Source of the DNA: an uncultured Clostridia bacterium
GTDB lineage: Bacteria; Bacillota; Clostridia; Oscillospirales; Ruminococcaceae
Direction: 5' to 3'
DNA length: 7,017 nt
Assembly (NCBI GenBank): GCA_946533615.1
Contig: CAMNBY010000332.1
Span: forward strand, 1-7,017
A program made the position numbers and the translations under genes. This document shows positions 1-6,327 of the stretch, in pieces. Under the pieces are notes generated by a model. It had not been told where the DNA came from, did no database searches, and saw nothing but the letters and a program-made list of their open reading frames with translations. Numbering within the stretch: position 1 is the stretch's first letter; each line of letters opens with the position of its first letter.

Positions 1-985
1 AGAAAGGAGTATGACGGCCGCCCTCTTCCTTCTTCAGAACGTAAACCTGACCGGAGAACTTGGTGTAGGGGTGAATGCTGCCGGGCTTGCAGAGAACCTG
101 ACCTCTCTCGATCTCGTTTCTCTGAACGCCACGGAGCAGAGCGCCGATGTTATCGCCGGCCTCAGCATAGTCCAGGATCTTTCTGAACATCTCGATACCG
201 GTTACAACGGTCTTAGCTCTCTCCTCGGTGAGGCCGATGATCTCAACCTCGTCGCCGGTCTTCAGCTGGCCTCTCTCAACTCTACCGGTTGCAACGGTAC
301 CACGACCGGTGATCGTGAATACGTCCTCAACAGGCATAAGGAAGGGCAGGTCGGACTTACGGTCAGGAGTAGGAATGAAGTCGTCAACAGCGTCCATGAG
401 CTCAAGGATAGGAGCATAAGCGGGATCGCTGAGGTCATCGGGAGCGTTAAGAGCAGCAAGAGCGGAACCCTTGATGATAGGAGTCTCATCGCCGGGGAAC
501 TCGTACTTGTCGAGCAGCTCACGGATATCCATCTCAACGAGCTCGAGGAGCTCTTCGTCGTCAACCTGGTCAGCCTTGTTCATGAAAACAACGATGGAAG
601 GAACGCCAACCTGACGAGCGAGCAGCAGGTGCTCTCTGGTCTGAGCCATAGGGCCGTCAGAAGCAGCAACAACGAGGATAGCGCCGTCCATCTGAGCAGC
701 ACCGGTGATCATGTTCTTAACGTAGTCAGCATGACCGGGGCAGTCAACGTGAGCATAGTGACGCTTGTCGGTCTCATACTCAACGTGAGCGGTGTTGATC
801 GTGATACCACGCTCTCTCTCCTCAGGAGCCTTATCGATCATGTCGTAAGCCTCGTACTGAGCCTGGCCCTTCAGAGCGAGGGTCTTGGTGATAGCAGCAG
901 TAAGAGTGGTCTTACCATGGTCAACGTGACCGATAGTACCAATGTTTACATGGGGCTTGGTTCTTTCAAATTTTGCCTTTGCCAT
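1..985 (-). CDS. tuf: Elongation factor Tu, C-terminus cut by the window edge
   Basis: Translation GTPase that carries aminoacyl-tRNA to the ribosomal A site in the cytoplasm. The minus-strand reading starts MAKAKFERTKPHVNIGTIGH at the ATG at 985-983 and stays open to the left edge, giving 328 complete codons. The GTPase motifs are all visible: G1 GHVDHGKT (residues 19-26), switch I around ERERGITIN, G3 DCPGH with the catalytic His, G4 NKAD, and G5 GSAL. Domain 2 begins after the DDFIPTPDR stretch, with GRGTVATGRVERG. The visible part ends at GGRHTPF in domain 3; EF-Tu is usually about 395-400 residues, so roughly 70 are missing off the edge and not deleted. It is the last visible gene of the rpsL-rpsG-fusA-tuf series. 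An AAGGAGGA site (994-1001) lies 8 bases before the start. Identification is essentially certain. Confidence 0.98.
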   Translation of the reverse strand, partial: MAKAKFERTKPHVNIGTIGHVDHGKTTLTAAITKTLALKGQAQYEAYDMIDKAPEERERGITINTAHVEYETDKRHYAHVDCPGHADYVKNMITGAAQMDGAILVVAASDGPMAQTREHLLLARQVGVPSIVVFMNKADQVDDEELLELVEMDIRELLDKYEFPGDETPIIKGSALAALNAPDDLSDPAYAPILELMDAVDDFIPTPDRKSDLPFLMPVEDVFTITGRGTVATGRVERGQLKTGDEVEIIGLTEERAKTVVTGIEMFRKILDYAEAGDNIGALLRGVQRNEIERGQVLCKPGSIHPYTKFSGQVYVLKKEEGGRHTPF

Positions 986-993
986 AGGAATAT

Positions 994-1001
994 TCCTCCT
1001 T
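994..1001 (-). promoter_or_regulatory. Ribosome binding site of tuf
   Basis: The minus strand reads AAGGAGGA, almost fully complementary to the 3' end of 16S rRNA, with an 8-base spacer to the ATG. It supports the EF-Tu start at 985. Confidence 0.9.
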
Positions 1002-1040
1002 AATTAAATTTAGTTTCAAAGGTAGCATACTATAAATCTA

Positions 1041-1069
1041 ATTATAGCAGATTATTTTCATAAATGCAA
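1041..1069 (-). promoter_or_regulatory. Probable internal promoter for tuf
   Basis: On the minus strand the 108-base gap between fusA and tuf holds a perfect extended -10 element, TGCTATAAT (TATAAT at 1046-1041, TG two bases before it). A weak -35, TTGCAT (1069-1064), lies exactly 17 bp upstream. Transcription would start near 1034, leaving a leader of about 50 bases before the tuf ATG. The extended -10 would compensate for the poor -35. This would let tuf be expressed above the level set by read-through from rpsL. The match is seen in the sequence; activity is inferred. Confidence 0.7.
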
Positions 1070-1093
1070 TAGTTTAAGGAAAATTTTTAAAAA

Positions 1094-3199
1094 TTAGTCC
1101 TTGCTTCTGTTGCTTATGATCTTCTCGGAGATCGACTTCGGCACCTCAGTGTAGCTGTGAGGCTCCATTGCATACTGGCCTCTGCCCTGTGTCTTGGAGC
1201 GGAGGTCGTTGGAGTAGCCGAACATCTCGGACAGAGGAACGAGTGCGTCTACCTGAACGGCACCTGTTCTCTGCTCCTGGCCGAGGATCTGACCTCTTCT
1301 GGAGTTCAGGTCGCCGATAACGGTTCCGAGGTAATCGTCGGGAGCGATAACGGAGACCTTCATGATAGGCTCGAGGATAACAGGCTTAGCCTTCTTCATA
1401 GCCTCCTTGAACGCCATAGAGCCGGCGATCTTGAATGCCATTTCGGAGGAGTCAACCTCGTGATACGAACCGTCGTAGAGCTCGACCTTAACGTCAACTA
1501 CCTGGTAGCCTGCGAGAACGCCTGCTTCCATAGCTCCCTTGATACCTGCGTCAACAGCAGGGATATACTCCTTGGGGATAGCGCCGCCGACTACGTTGTT
1601 GATAAACTCGTAGCCCTTGCCGGACTCGTTAGGCTCAACATTGATCTTAACGTGACCATACTGACCCTTACCGCCGGACTGCTTAGCATACTTGTAGTCC
1701 ACGCTGGCCTTTTCTCTGATAGTCTCCTTGTAGGAAACCTGAGGAGCGCCTACATTTGCCTCGACCTTGAACTCACGGAGCAGACGGTCAACGATGATCT
1801 CGAGGTGGAGCTCGCCCATGCCTGCGATGATGGTCTGACCTGTTTCCTCGTCGGTATAGGTCCTGAAGGTCGGGTCTTCTTCAGCCAGCTTGGAGAGGGC
1901 GATGCCCATCTTCTCCTGGCCTGCCTTGGTCTTGGGCTCGATAGCCAGCTGGATAACAGGCTCGGGGAACTCCATAGACTCAAGGATAACGGGGTGCTTC
2001 TCGTCGCAGAGAGTGTCGCCCGTAGTTGTATTCTTCACGCCGATAGCGGCTCCGATGTCTCCGGCATAGATGGTGTCGATGTCCTTTCTTGCATTGGAGT
2101 GCATCTGAACTATTCTTCCGATACGCTCGTTCTTGTCCTTAGTGGAATTATAAACGGTAGAGCCCGCAGTGAGCACGCCCGAATAAACTCTAAAGTAGCA
2201 GAGCTTTCCAACGAAGGGGTCGGTAGCGATCTTGAAAGCGAGGGCTGCGAAGGGCTGGTCGTCGCCGGATACTCTCTCGCACTCTTCGCCGGTCTCGGGG
2301 TCGATGCCCTTGATATGGGGAACGTCGATAGGAGAGGGCATATAGTCAACGATAGCGTCGAGCAGCTTCTGAACGCCCTTGTTTCTGTAAGATGTGCCGC
2401 AGCATACAGGCACCATAGTATTAGCTATAGTTCCCTTTCTGATGCACATTTTGATCTCATCGACAGTGAGCTCCTCACCGTCGAGATACTTCATCATTAC
2501 CTCCTCGTCCTGTTCGGCGGCAGCGTCGAGAAGGATGGAGCGGTACTCCTCAGCCTTGGCCTTCATATCCTCGGGGATATCGATCACCTGGATGTCGGTG
2601 CCAAGGTCATTGGTGTAGATATACGCCTTCATCTCCAGCAGGTCGATCAGGCCCTTGAAGTCATCCTCGGCGCCGATAGGCAGCTGGATGGCAACAGCGT
2701 TGCACTGAAGTCTCTCGTGGAGCATATGCATAACGTTGTAGAAATCGGCGCCCATGATATCCATCTTGTTAACGTATACCATACGGGGCACCTTATAGTT
2801 ATCGGCCTGTCTCCAGACGGTCTCTGTCTGGGGCTCAACGCCGCCCTTTGCACAAAGAACAGTTACAGAGCCGTCGAGAACTCTCAGAGAGCGCTCGACC
2901 TCTACAGTAAAGTCAACGTGGCCGGGGGTGTCGATGATGTTGAGTCTGTAATGCTTCTTTGCATCAGTATCATAGGTAGGAGTCCAGTAGCAGGTGGTGG
3001 CTGCGGAGGTGATAGTGATACCTCTCTCCTTTTCCTGAGCCATCCAGTCCATAGTGGACGCACCGTCGTGAGTTTCACCGATCTTATAGTTTACACCGGT
3101 ATAAAACAGGATACGTTCTGTGGTAGTAGTTTTTCCGGCGTCGATATGAGCCATGATACCGATATTACGGTAATCCTGGAGCTGTGTTTCTCTTGCCAT
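1094..3199 (-). CDS. fusA: Elongation factor G
   Basis: Translocation GTPase: it moves tRNA and mRNA through the ribosome after peptide bond formation and, with ribosome recycling factor, splits ribosomes. The 701-residue product has the usual EF-G length. The G domain shows G1 AHIDAGKT (17-24), switch I ERGITIT (58-64), G3 DTPGH (90-94) and G4 NKMD (144-147). Domain II follows around the DQPFAALAFKIATDPFVGK stretch; domains III-V include GMGELHLEI and, in domain IV, the YKYAKQSGGKGQYGHV region; the C-terminal part has EPIMKVSV. No key motif is missing. It starts 18 bases after the rpsG stop, with AGGAGGAAA (3202-3210) just before the ATG, so it is clearly in the same operon. It ends TAA, 108 bases before tuf. 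It resembles canonical EF-G more than the TetO/TetM ribosomal protection proteins, which lack this exact motif set. Confidence 0.98.
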   Translation of the reverse strand: MARETQLQDYRNIGIMAHIDAGKTTTTERILFYTGVNYKIGETHDGASTMDWMAQEKERGITITSAATTCYWTPTYDTDAKKHYRLNIIDTPGHVDFTVEVERSLRVLDGSVTVLCAKGGVEPQTETVWRQADNYKVPRMVYVNKMDIMGADFYNVMHMLHERLQCNAVAIQLPIGAEDDFKGLIDLLEMKAYIYTNDLGTDIQVIDIPEDMKAKAEEYRSILLDAAAEQDEEVMMKYLDGEELTVDEIKMCIRKGTIANTMVPVCCGTSYRNKGVQKLLDAIVDYMPSPIDVPHIKGIDPETGEECERVSGDDQPFAALAFKIATDPFVGKLCYFRVYSGVLTAGSTVYNSTKDKNERIGRIVQMHSNARKDIDTIYAGDIGAAIGVKNTTTGDTLCDEKHPVILESMEFPEPVIQLAIEPKTKAGQEKMGIALSKLAEEDPTFRTYTDEETGQTIIAGMGELHLEIIVDRLLREFKVEANVGAPQVSYKETIREKASVDYKYAKQSGGKGQYGHVKINVEPNESGKGYEFINNVVGGAIPKEYIPAVDAGIKGAMEAGVLAGYQVVDVKVELYDGSYHEVDSSEMAFKIAGSMAFKEAMKKAKPVILEPIMKVSVIAPDDYLGTVIGDLNSRRGQILGQEQRTGAVQVDALVPLSEMFGYSNDLRSKTQGRGQYAMEPHSYTEVPKSISEKIISNRSKD

Positions 3200-3201
3200 T
3201 G

Positions 3202-3210
3202 TTTCCTCCT
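3202..3210 (-). promoter_or_regulatory. Ribosome binding site of fusA
   Basis: The minus strand reads AGGAGGAAA, five bases after AGGAGG to the ATG at 3199. It sits inside the 18-base rpsG-fusA gap, so ribosomes ending on rpsG reach it directly and the two genes are probably translationally coupled. Confidence 0.85.
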
Positions 3211-3217
3211 GTTTATA

Positions 3218-3688
3218 TTACCATCTGTAATGTGCGAAAGCCTTGTTAGCCTCGGCCATCTTGTGAGTTTCGTCGCGCTTCTTGCACGAGCCGCCCAGGC
3301 CGTTGAGTGCGTCAAGGATCTCTGCAGCAAGTCTTTCCTTCATAGTAGCCTCGTTTCTGTCACGAGAATACTTGGTGATCCATCTGAGACCGAGGGTCTG
3401 ACGTCTGTCAGGCCTTACCTCCATAGGCACCTGATAGGTAGCACCGCCGACACGGCGAGCCTTTACCTCGAGCTCGGGCATGATGTTGTTCATAGCCTCC
3501 TCGAAAACCTCAAGTGCGGGACGGCCTGTCTTCTCCTCTACGATCTCGAATGCGCCGTATACGATCTTCTGTGCTACGCCCTTCTTGCCGTCCAGCATGA
3601 TGTTGTTGACAAGTCTGGTAACGAGCTTGGAGTTGTATACAGGATCAAGCAGCACATCTCTCTTTGCAACTTTACCTCTTCTTGGCAC
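3218..3688 (-). CDS. rpsG: 30S ribosomal protein S7
   Basis: Primary binder of the 3' major domain of 16S rRNA; it nucleates assembly of the 30S head and lines the E site. In E. coli, S7 also represses its own operon by binding the rpsL-rpsG spacer. I place the start at the GTG at 3688-3686, which gives PRRGKVAKRDVLLDP right after the initiator and a 156-residue product, the normal S7 length. The reading frame stays open six codons further upstream to another GTG (3706), but the AAGGAGGG site would then lie inside the coding region. The family signature VGGATYQVPMEVRPDRR and the C-terminus AFAHYRW are present. It follows rpsL after an unusually long structured spacer and precedes fusA by 18 bases. 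Confidence 0.97.
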   Translation of the reverse strand: MPRRGKVAKRDVLLDPVYNSKLVTRLVNNIMLDGKKGVAQKIVYGAFEIVEEKTGRPALEVFEEAMNNIMPELEVKARRVGGATYQVPMEVRPDRRQTLGLRWITKYSRDRNEATMKERLAAEILDALNGLGGSCKKRDETHKMAEANKAFAHYRW

Positions 3689-3695
3689 TTTGATT

Positions 3696-3703
3696 CCCTC
3701 CTT
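3696..3703 (-). promoter_or_regulatory. Ribosome binding site that fixes the rpsG start
   Basis: The minus strand reads AAGGAGGG followed by seven bases and then GTG. This decides between two in-frame GTG codons: only the downstream one (3688) has a properly spaced site, and it gives the conserved S7 N-terminus. Confidence 0.88.
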
Positions 3704-3733
3704 CACAATTAAATGAATTCACAGGTACTCGCT

Positions 3734-3829
3734 CCATAGCCCTAAGTCTATGGCCCCGTCAGCTCCAATGCAGAGGTATCATATATAATACATTTCTCTG
3801 CATAAAACTGTGGTCTTCGCAGTTTATGC
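3734..3829 (-). promoter_or_regulatory. Structured rpsL-rpsG spacer, candidate S7 feedback site
   Basis: The 175-base gap between rpsL and rpsG can fold into three hairpins on the transcript. Hairpin A pairs 3829-3820 with 3810-3800 (GCATAAACTG against CAGTTTTATGC, one bulge, 9-base loop). Hairpin B pairs 3803-3796 with 3775-3768 (eight perfect pairs, ATGCAGAG with CTCTGCAT) and can extend inward through GTAT/ATAC. Hairpin C pairs 3753-3748 with 3739-3734 (CCATAG/CTATGG). A and B share bases 3800-3803, so full forms of both cannot coexist. No U-run follows any of them, which argues against simple termination. In E. coli the S7 repressor site lies in this same spacer, so S7 control is the natural hypothesis; the protein-RNA contact is inferred. 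Confidence 0.55.
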
Positions 3830-3863
3830 GACAATGAGTTTTACCTTAATGTCCTTGCAGGTC

Positions 3864-4283
3864 TTACTTTCCTGCCTTCGGTCTCTTTGCGCCGTACTTG
3901 GAACGCGCCTGCATTCTCTTGGCAACGCCCTGAGCGTCAAGAGTACCTCTGATAATGTGGTAACGTACACCAGGCAGATCCTTTACTCTTCCGCCCCTGA
4001 TAAGAACAACGGAGTGCTCCTGCAGGTTGTGGCCGATGCCGGGGATGTAGGCAGTTACCTCAGTACCGTTTGTCAGCTTAACTCTTGCGATCTTACGCAT
4101 AGCGGAGTTAGGCTTTTTGGGGGTCGCGGTTCTTACAGCGGTGCAAACGCCTCTCTTCTGAGGGCAGCTCTGGTCGATCGCGGTCTTCTTCTTGGCGTTG
4201 TAGCCCTTCTGAAGAGCAGGTGCGGTAGACTTTGTCTCAAGAACGTCTCTTCCCTTTCTGACTAACTGGTTAAAGGTTGGCAT
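3864..4283 (-). CDS. rpsL: 30S ribosomal protein S12
   Basis: Decoding-centre protein of the small subunit that controls accuracy of tRNA selection and is the classic site of streptomycin resistance. The 139-residue product matches the longer Firmicute form (E. coli has 124). Visible landmarks are CPQKRGVCT (40-48), TPKKPNSA (54-61), IPGIGHNLQEHSVVLIRGG (80-98) and RVKDLPGVRYH (99-109), ending SKYGAKRPKAGK. Lysines matching the E. coli streptomycin positions are both present (Lys56 and Lys101), so the gene looks streptomycin-sensitive. Asp102 corresponds to the aspartate that can be methylthiolated. It is first in the operon, preceded by AAAGGAG (4291-4297) seven bases before the ATG and by a consensus promoter. 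Confidence 0.98.
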   Translation of the reverse strand: MPTFNQLVRKGRDVLETKSTAPALQKGYNAKKKTAIDQSCPQKRGVCTAVRTATPKKPNSAMRKIARVKLTNGTEVTAYIPGIGHNLQEHSVVLIRGGRVKDLPGVRYHIIRGTLDAQGVAKRMQARSKYGAKRPKAGK

Positions 4284-4313
4284 AATTTCTCTCCTTTCGG
4301 TTTAGATTTTCGC

Positions 4314-4332
4314 GCTGACACAATACGTCAGC
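4314..4332 (-). promoter_or_regulatory. Hairpin at the 5' end of the str operon transcript
   Basis: GCTGAC and GTCAGC form a six-pair stem with a seven-base loop, beginning within a few bases of the predicted transcription start (about 4335) and ending well before the rpsL ribosome binding site. There is no U-run, so it is not a terminator. A 5'-terminal stem like this often slows mRNA decay; that role is inferred. Confidence 0.5.
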
Positions 4333-4341
4333 ATAACTTAG

Positions 4342-4370
4342 ATTATATCACGAAACGCCGCCCTTGTCAA
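4342..4370 (-). promoter_or_regulatory. Consensus sigma-A promoter of the str operon
   Basis: The minus strand carries a perfect -35 TTGACA (4370-4365), a spacer of exactly 17 bp and a perfect -10 TATAAT (4347-4342). Transcription should begin near 4335, giving a leader of about 50 bases before rpsL. This is the strongest promoter in the window, as expected for ribosomal protein genes, and it marks the operon start. Confidence 0.92.
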
Positions 4371-4424
4371 GCATTTTCCTGCTTTGCGGAAGAAAAAAAG
4401 TTTCACAATTTTGCGCTTTTTCAG

Positions 4425-4463
4425 CGCCTGCGGCTTATGCACTATCACAAGCGGCGGCAGGCG
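4425..4463. repeat. Inverted repeat between the divergent promoters
   Basis: CGCCTGC (4425-4431) and GCAGGCG (4457-4463) are perfect seven-base arms. The inner GCTT (4433-4436) and AAGC (4449-4452) pair as well, giving an interrupted stem. It lies upstream of both divergent promoters, so it should not be in either main transcript. It could be a regulatory DNA site or a relic; there is no evidence of function. Confidence 0.4.
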
Positions 4464-4487
4464 TCATCGGCGGCGTTCGCGCTTTGG

Positions 4488-4501
4488 ATTTGTAAACAAA
4501 T
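4488..4501. promoter_or_regulatory. Candidate operator upstream of the CAP-protein promoter
   Basis: ATTTGT-AA-ACAAAT is a 14-base near-perfect dyad ending ten bases before the -35 of the rightward promoter. The position suits a regulator binding site, but AT-rich dyads of this size also arise by chance, and I cannot name a regulator. Confidence 0.35.
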
Positions 4502-4511
4502 TTTGTCGCTA

Positions 4512-4540
4512 TTTACTTTTTGGTCCAAATGTGTTATAAT
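4512..4540 (+). promoter_or_regulatory. Promoter of the CAP-domain gene
   Basis: The -35 TTTACT (4512-4517), a 17 bp spacer and a perfect -10 TATAAT (4535-4540) with the extended TG motif (TGTTATAAT) precede the gene. The predicted start near 4547 leaves a leader of about 26 bases, just enough for the ribosome binding site. Confidence 0.82.
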
Positions 4541-4558
4541 ATACAAAATGTATCCTGC

Positions 4559-4566
4559 AAGGAGGT
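4559..4566 (+). promoter_or_regulatory. Ribosome binding site of the CAP-domain gene
   Basis: AAGGAGGT is a full match to the anti-Shine-Dalgarno sequence, six bases before the ATG at 4573. It fixes that start, which also gives a complete signal peptide. Confidence 0.92.
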
Positions 4567-4572
4567 AAAAAT

Positions 4573-6327
4573 ATGTTGAAATCAAAGAAAAAACTATGCC
4601 GGCTGCTGCTGGGCCTTGCTGCGGCGGTAACAGCTGCGGCGGCAGGAGCCTTCGGTGCTTCGGCTTATGACGAAAGCACCAATGTACTGACGGAATACGA
4701 GCACACCACCGAGAGCGGCTGTGTTTTCGTAGGCGTCGAAGGAAACTTTGCGACCGACGTTCAGGCAGCGATCGACCGTGTGAACGCCATAAGGCTGGAG
4801 GCCTGTCAGGAGGGCGTGCCCGACCCGCGGAACTCCTCGCGCAAGCTGACCACCGCGGATTACGTCCCGATAAAATGGTCGGCGGATCTTGAAAAGCTCG
4901 CGAAGATCAGGGCTGTTGAGGCCACCGTGGTCTTCGGACACGTCCGCGCAACGGGAGACTGGTGCTTCGCGCTCGATTCCGTGCTGGGCATCAGCTCCAA
5001 CGGTGAGGTACTGGCGTGGAACTGGGGCAGCACCATGGTGCCCGGCATAAATCAGTTCTACAGTGAGAAGGCCGACTGGGTAAACCGGAACAGCGGCGCC
5101 GTAACAGGCCACTACACCCAGATGATCGATCCCTCCAACACCTACATGGGACTTGGCTGCTTCATAAACCCCACCACCACTGGCTATCCAAGCGCGCTCT
5201 GCGGCCGCTTCTACAGCAGAGCGTCCAGTGAAAGCCGCAGCAGCCTCACAAGCGGCGTTATGCCTCTTCAGGTCAAGAGCTCCGAGATCTCGGACGTGAC
5301 GCTCAAGCAGGTCTCGGGCGGCACGACCATAGCCGTCGGGGACAAGGCAGGCTTCGAGCTCCGCGGAAAGGTCTCCCCCTCGGCAGGAGGAAGGGGCTGG
5401 AGCTGCGACGCCCTGTTCTACAAGGCGACCTGGAAGTCCTCGGACACTTCGGTCGCGACCGTTGACAAGTACGGCAGAGTAACAGGCAAAGCTGTCGGCA
5501 CTGCCACGATCACGGGCACCTTCGCCGGTCAGTCAAAGAGCGTGACCGTTACCGTTACAGAGAGCATCGCAAGCTGCAAGATAACTATCCCCTACTCGTC
5601 CTACACCTATCGCGGACGCGGCATCAAGCCTACCGTGACCGTAAAGACAAGCGCAGGAAAGACTCTGACCAAGGACACCGACTACACCGTTTCATATTCC
5701 GCCAACACCGAAGTCGGCACCGCAAAGATCACGGTCAATGGCATGGGTCAATACGGCGGCAGCCAGGTCAAGGCCTTCACGGTCAAGCCGCTCGGCCTGT
5801 CCTCAAGCTACGCCAAGATCACAATACCCTACAGCGCCTACACCTACACGGGCTCGGCCATAAAGCCCGAAGCCACCGTGAAATTCAAGGACGGCAGCGT
5901 GATACCGTCGGACGACTATTCAGTTTCATATTCCAACAACATTAAAGTCGGCACGGCGACCATGACCGTCAAGGCCAAGGGCGGCAACACCTCGGGCTCC
6001 TACACCAAGACCTTTGTCGTAAAGCCCGCGAAGAACGCGATCAAGAGCATTTCCTCGACCAAGGGAGCCTTCAAGATAACCTGGACGAAGGGCACTGCCG
6101 GAACTGTCGGGTATCAGGTGCTCTACTCGACCGACAAGAACTTCAAGAACAACGTTCACAGCTACACCTCGACCAACCTATCCGACCTGTCGGAGAATTA
6201 CTCCAAGGTGCCGGAGTCGGGCGAGACCTGGTATGTCAAGGTGCGCTCGTTCTACACTAAGGACGGCAAGGCGACCTCGACGCGCTACGGCAATTACAGC
6301 AGCGTAAAGGTCATAAAGGTAAAATGA
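4573..6327 (+). CDS. Secreted CAP-domain protein with Big2, tandem repeats and Fn3-like end
   Basis: A 584-residue exported protein. A signal peptide covers residues 1-31: a basic start (KSKKK), a hydrophobic core rich in Leu and Ala, and likely cleavage at ASA|Y. Residues about 60-214 form a CAP/SCP domain, the fold of YkwD and CRISP/antigen 5 proteins, with His123, Glu145 and the hallmark GHYTQM (His180) followed by YMGLGC. The second tetrad Glu is not obvious. Residues about 237-330 are a Big2 domain (WKSSDTSVATVDKYGRVTGK). Two 72-residue repeats follow (335-406 and 414-485), each starting with KITIPYS and ending in VKP. Residues 488-584 resemble Fn3 (GYQVLYSTDKNFK). There is no LPXTG, dockerin or membrane anchor, so release into the medium or non-covalent wall attachment is likely. 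The CAP domain's molecular role in bacteria is poorly known. It is transcribed away from rpsL and overlaps the next gene. Confidence 0.9.
   Translation: MLKSKKKLCRLLLGLAAAVTAAAAGAFGASAYDESTNVLTEYEHTTESGCVFVGVEGNFATDVQAAIDRVNAIRLEACQEGVPDPRNSSRKLTTADYVPIKWSADLEKLAKIRAVEATVVFGHVRATGDWCFALDSVLGISSNGEVLAWNWGSTMVPGINQFYSEKADWVNRNSGAVTGHYTQMIDPSNTYMGLGCFINPTTTGYPSALCGRFYSRASSESRSSLTSGVMPLQVKSSEISDVTLKQVSGGTTIAVGDKAGFELRGKVSPSAGGRGWSCDALFYKATWKSSDTSVATVDKYGRVTGKAVGTATITGTFAGQSKSVTVTVTESIASCKITIPYSSYTYRGRGIKPTVTVKTSAGKTLTKDTDYTVSYSANTEVGTAKITVNGMGQYGGSQVKAFTVKPLGLSSSYAKITIPYSAYTYTGSAIKPEATVKFKDGSVIPSDDYSVSYSNNIKVGTATMTVKAKGGNTSGSYTKTFVVKPAKNAIKSISSTKGAFKITWTKGTAGTVGYQVLYSTDKNFKNNVHSYTSTNLSDLSENYSKVPESGETWYVKVRSFYTKDGKATSTRYGNYSSVKVIKVK
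5575..6027 (+). repeat. Two tandem 72-residue repeat units in the CAP protein
   Basis: Unit 1 covers residues 335-406 (5575-5790) and unit 2 covers 414-485 (5812-6027), separated by a seven-residue linker. Both share KITIPYS-YTY-G--IKP, a DY-VSYS-N--VGTA core and a VKP end. The pattern is that of small beta-sandwich modules common in surface proteins of Clostridia. The DNA copies have diverged, so the duplication is not recent. Confidence 0.8.

Noticed and set aside
11..1003. 330-codon open frame on the plus strand opposite tuf
   Set aside because: The minus strand encodes EF-Tu with all GTPase motifs; the plus-strand frame is a codon-bias artefact.
1082..1095. Palindrome AATTTTTAAAAATT at the fusA stop, as a possible terminator
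   Set aside because: It consists only of A-T pairs and has no loop, so it would make a very weak hairpin. Read-through into tuf is more plausible.
3689..3706. Upstream GTG (3706) as the rpsG start
   Set aside because: The Shine-Dalgarno sequence would fall inside the coding region, and the extra six residues are not part of S7.
1157..3712. 851-codon open frame on the plus strand opposite fusA and rpsG
   Set aside because: It is the antisense shadow of highly biased translation genes. The opposite strand encodes unmistakable EF-G and S7, and this frame has no ribosome binding site or recognisable domain.
3776..3795. TATTAT/TATGAT in the rpsL-rpsG spacer as an internal rpsG promoter
   Set aside because: No acceptable -35 lies at 16-18 bp from either hexamer, and the bases are better explained as the loop of a hairpin.
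3810..4265. 151-codon open frame on the plus strand opposite rpsL
   Set aside because: Antisense to S12, with no recognisable protein features.
4594..5112. 172-codon open frame on the minus strand opposite the CAP gene
   Set aside because: The plus strand has promoter, ribosome binding site, signal peptide and a CAP domain; the reverse frame has none of these.
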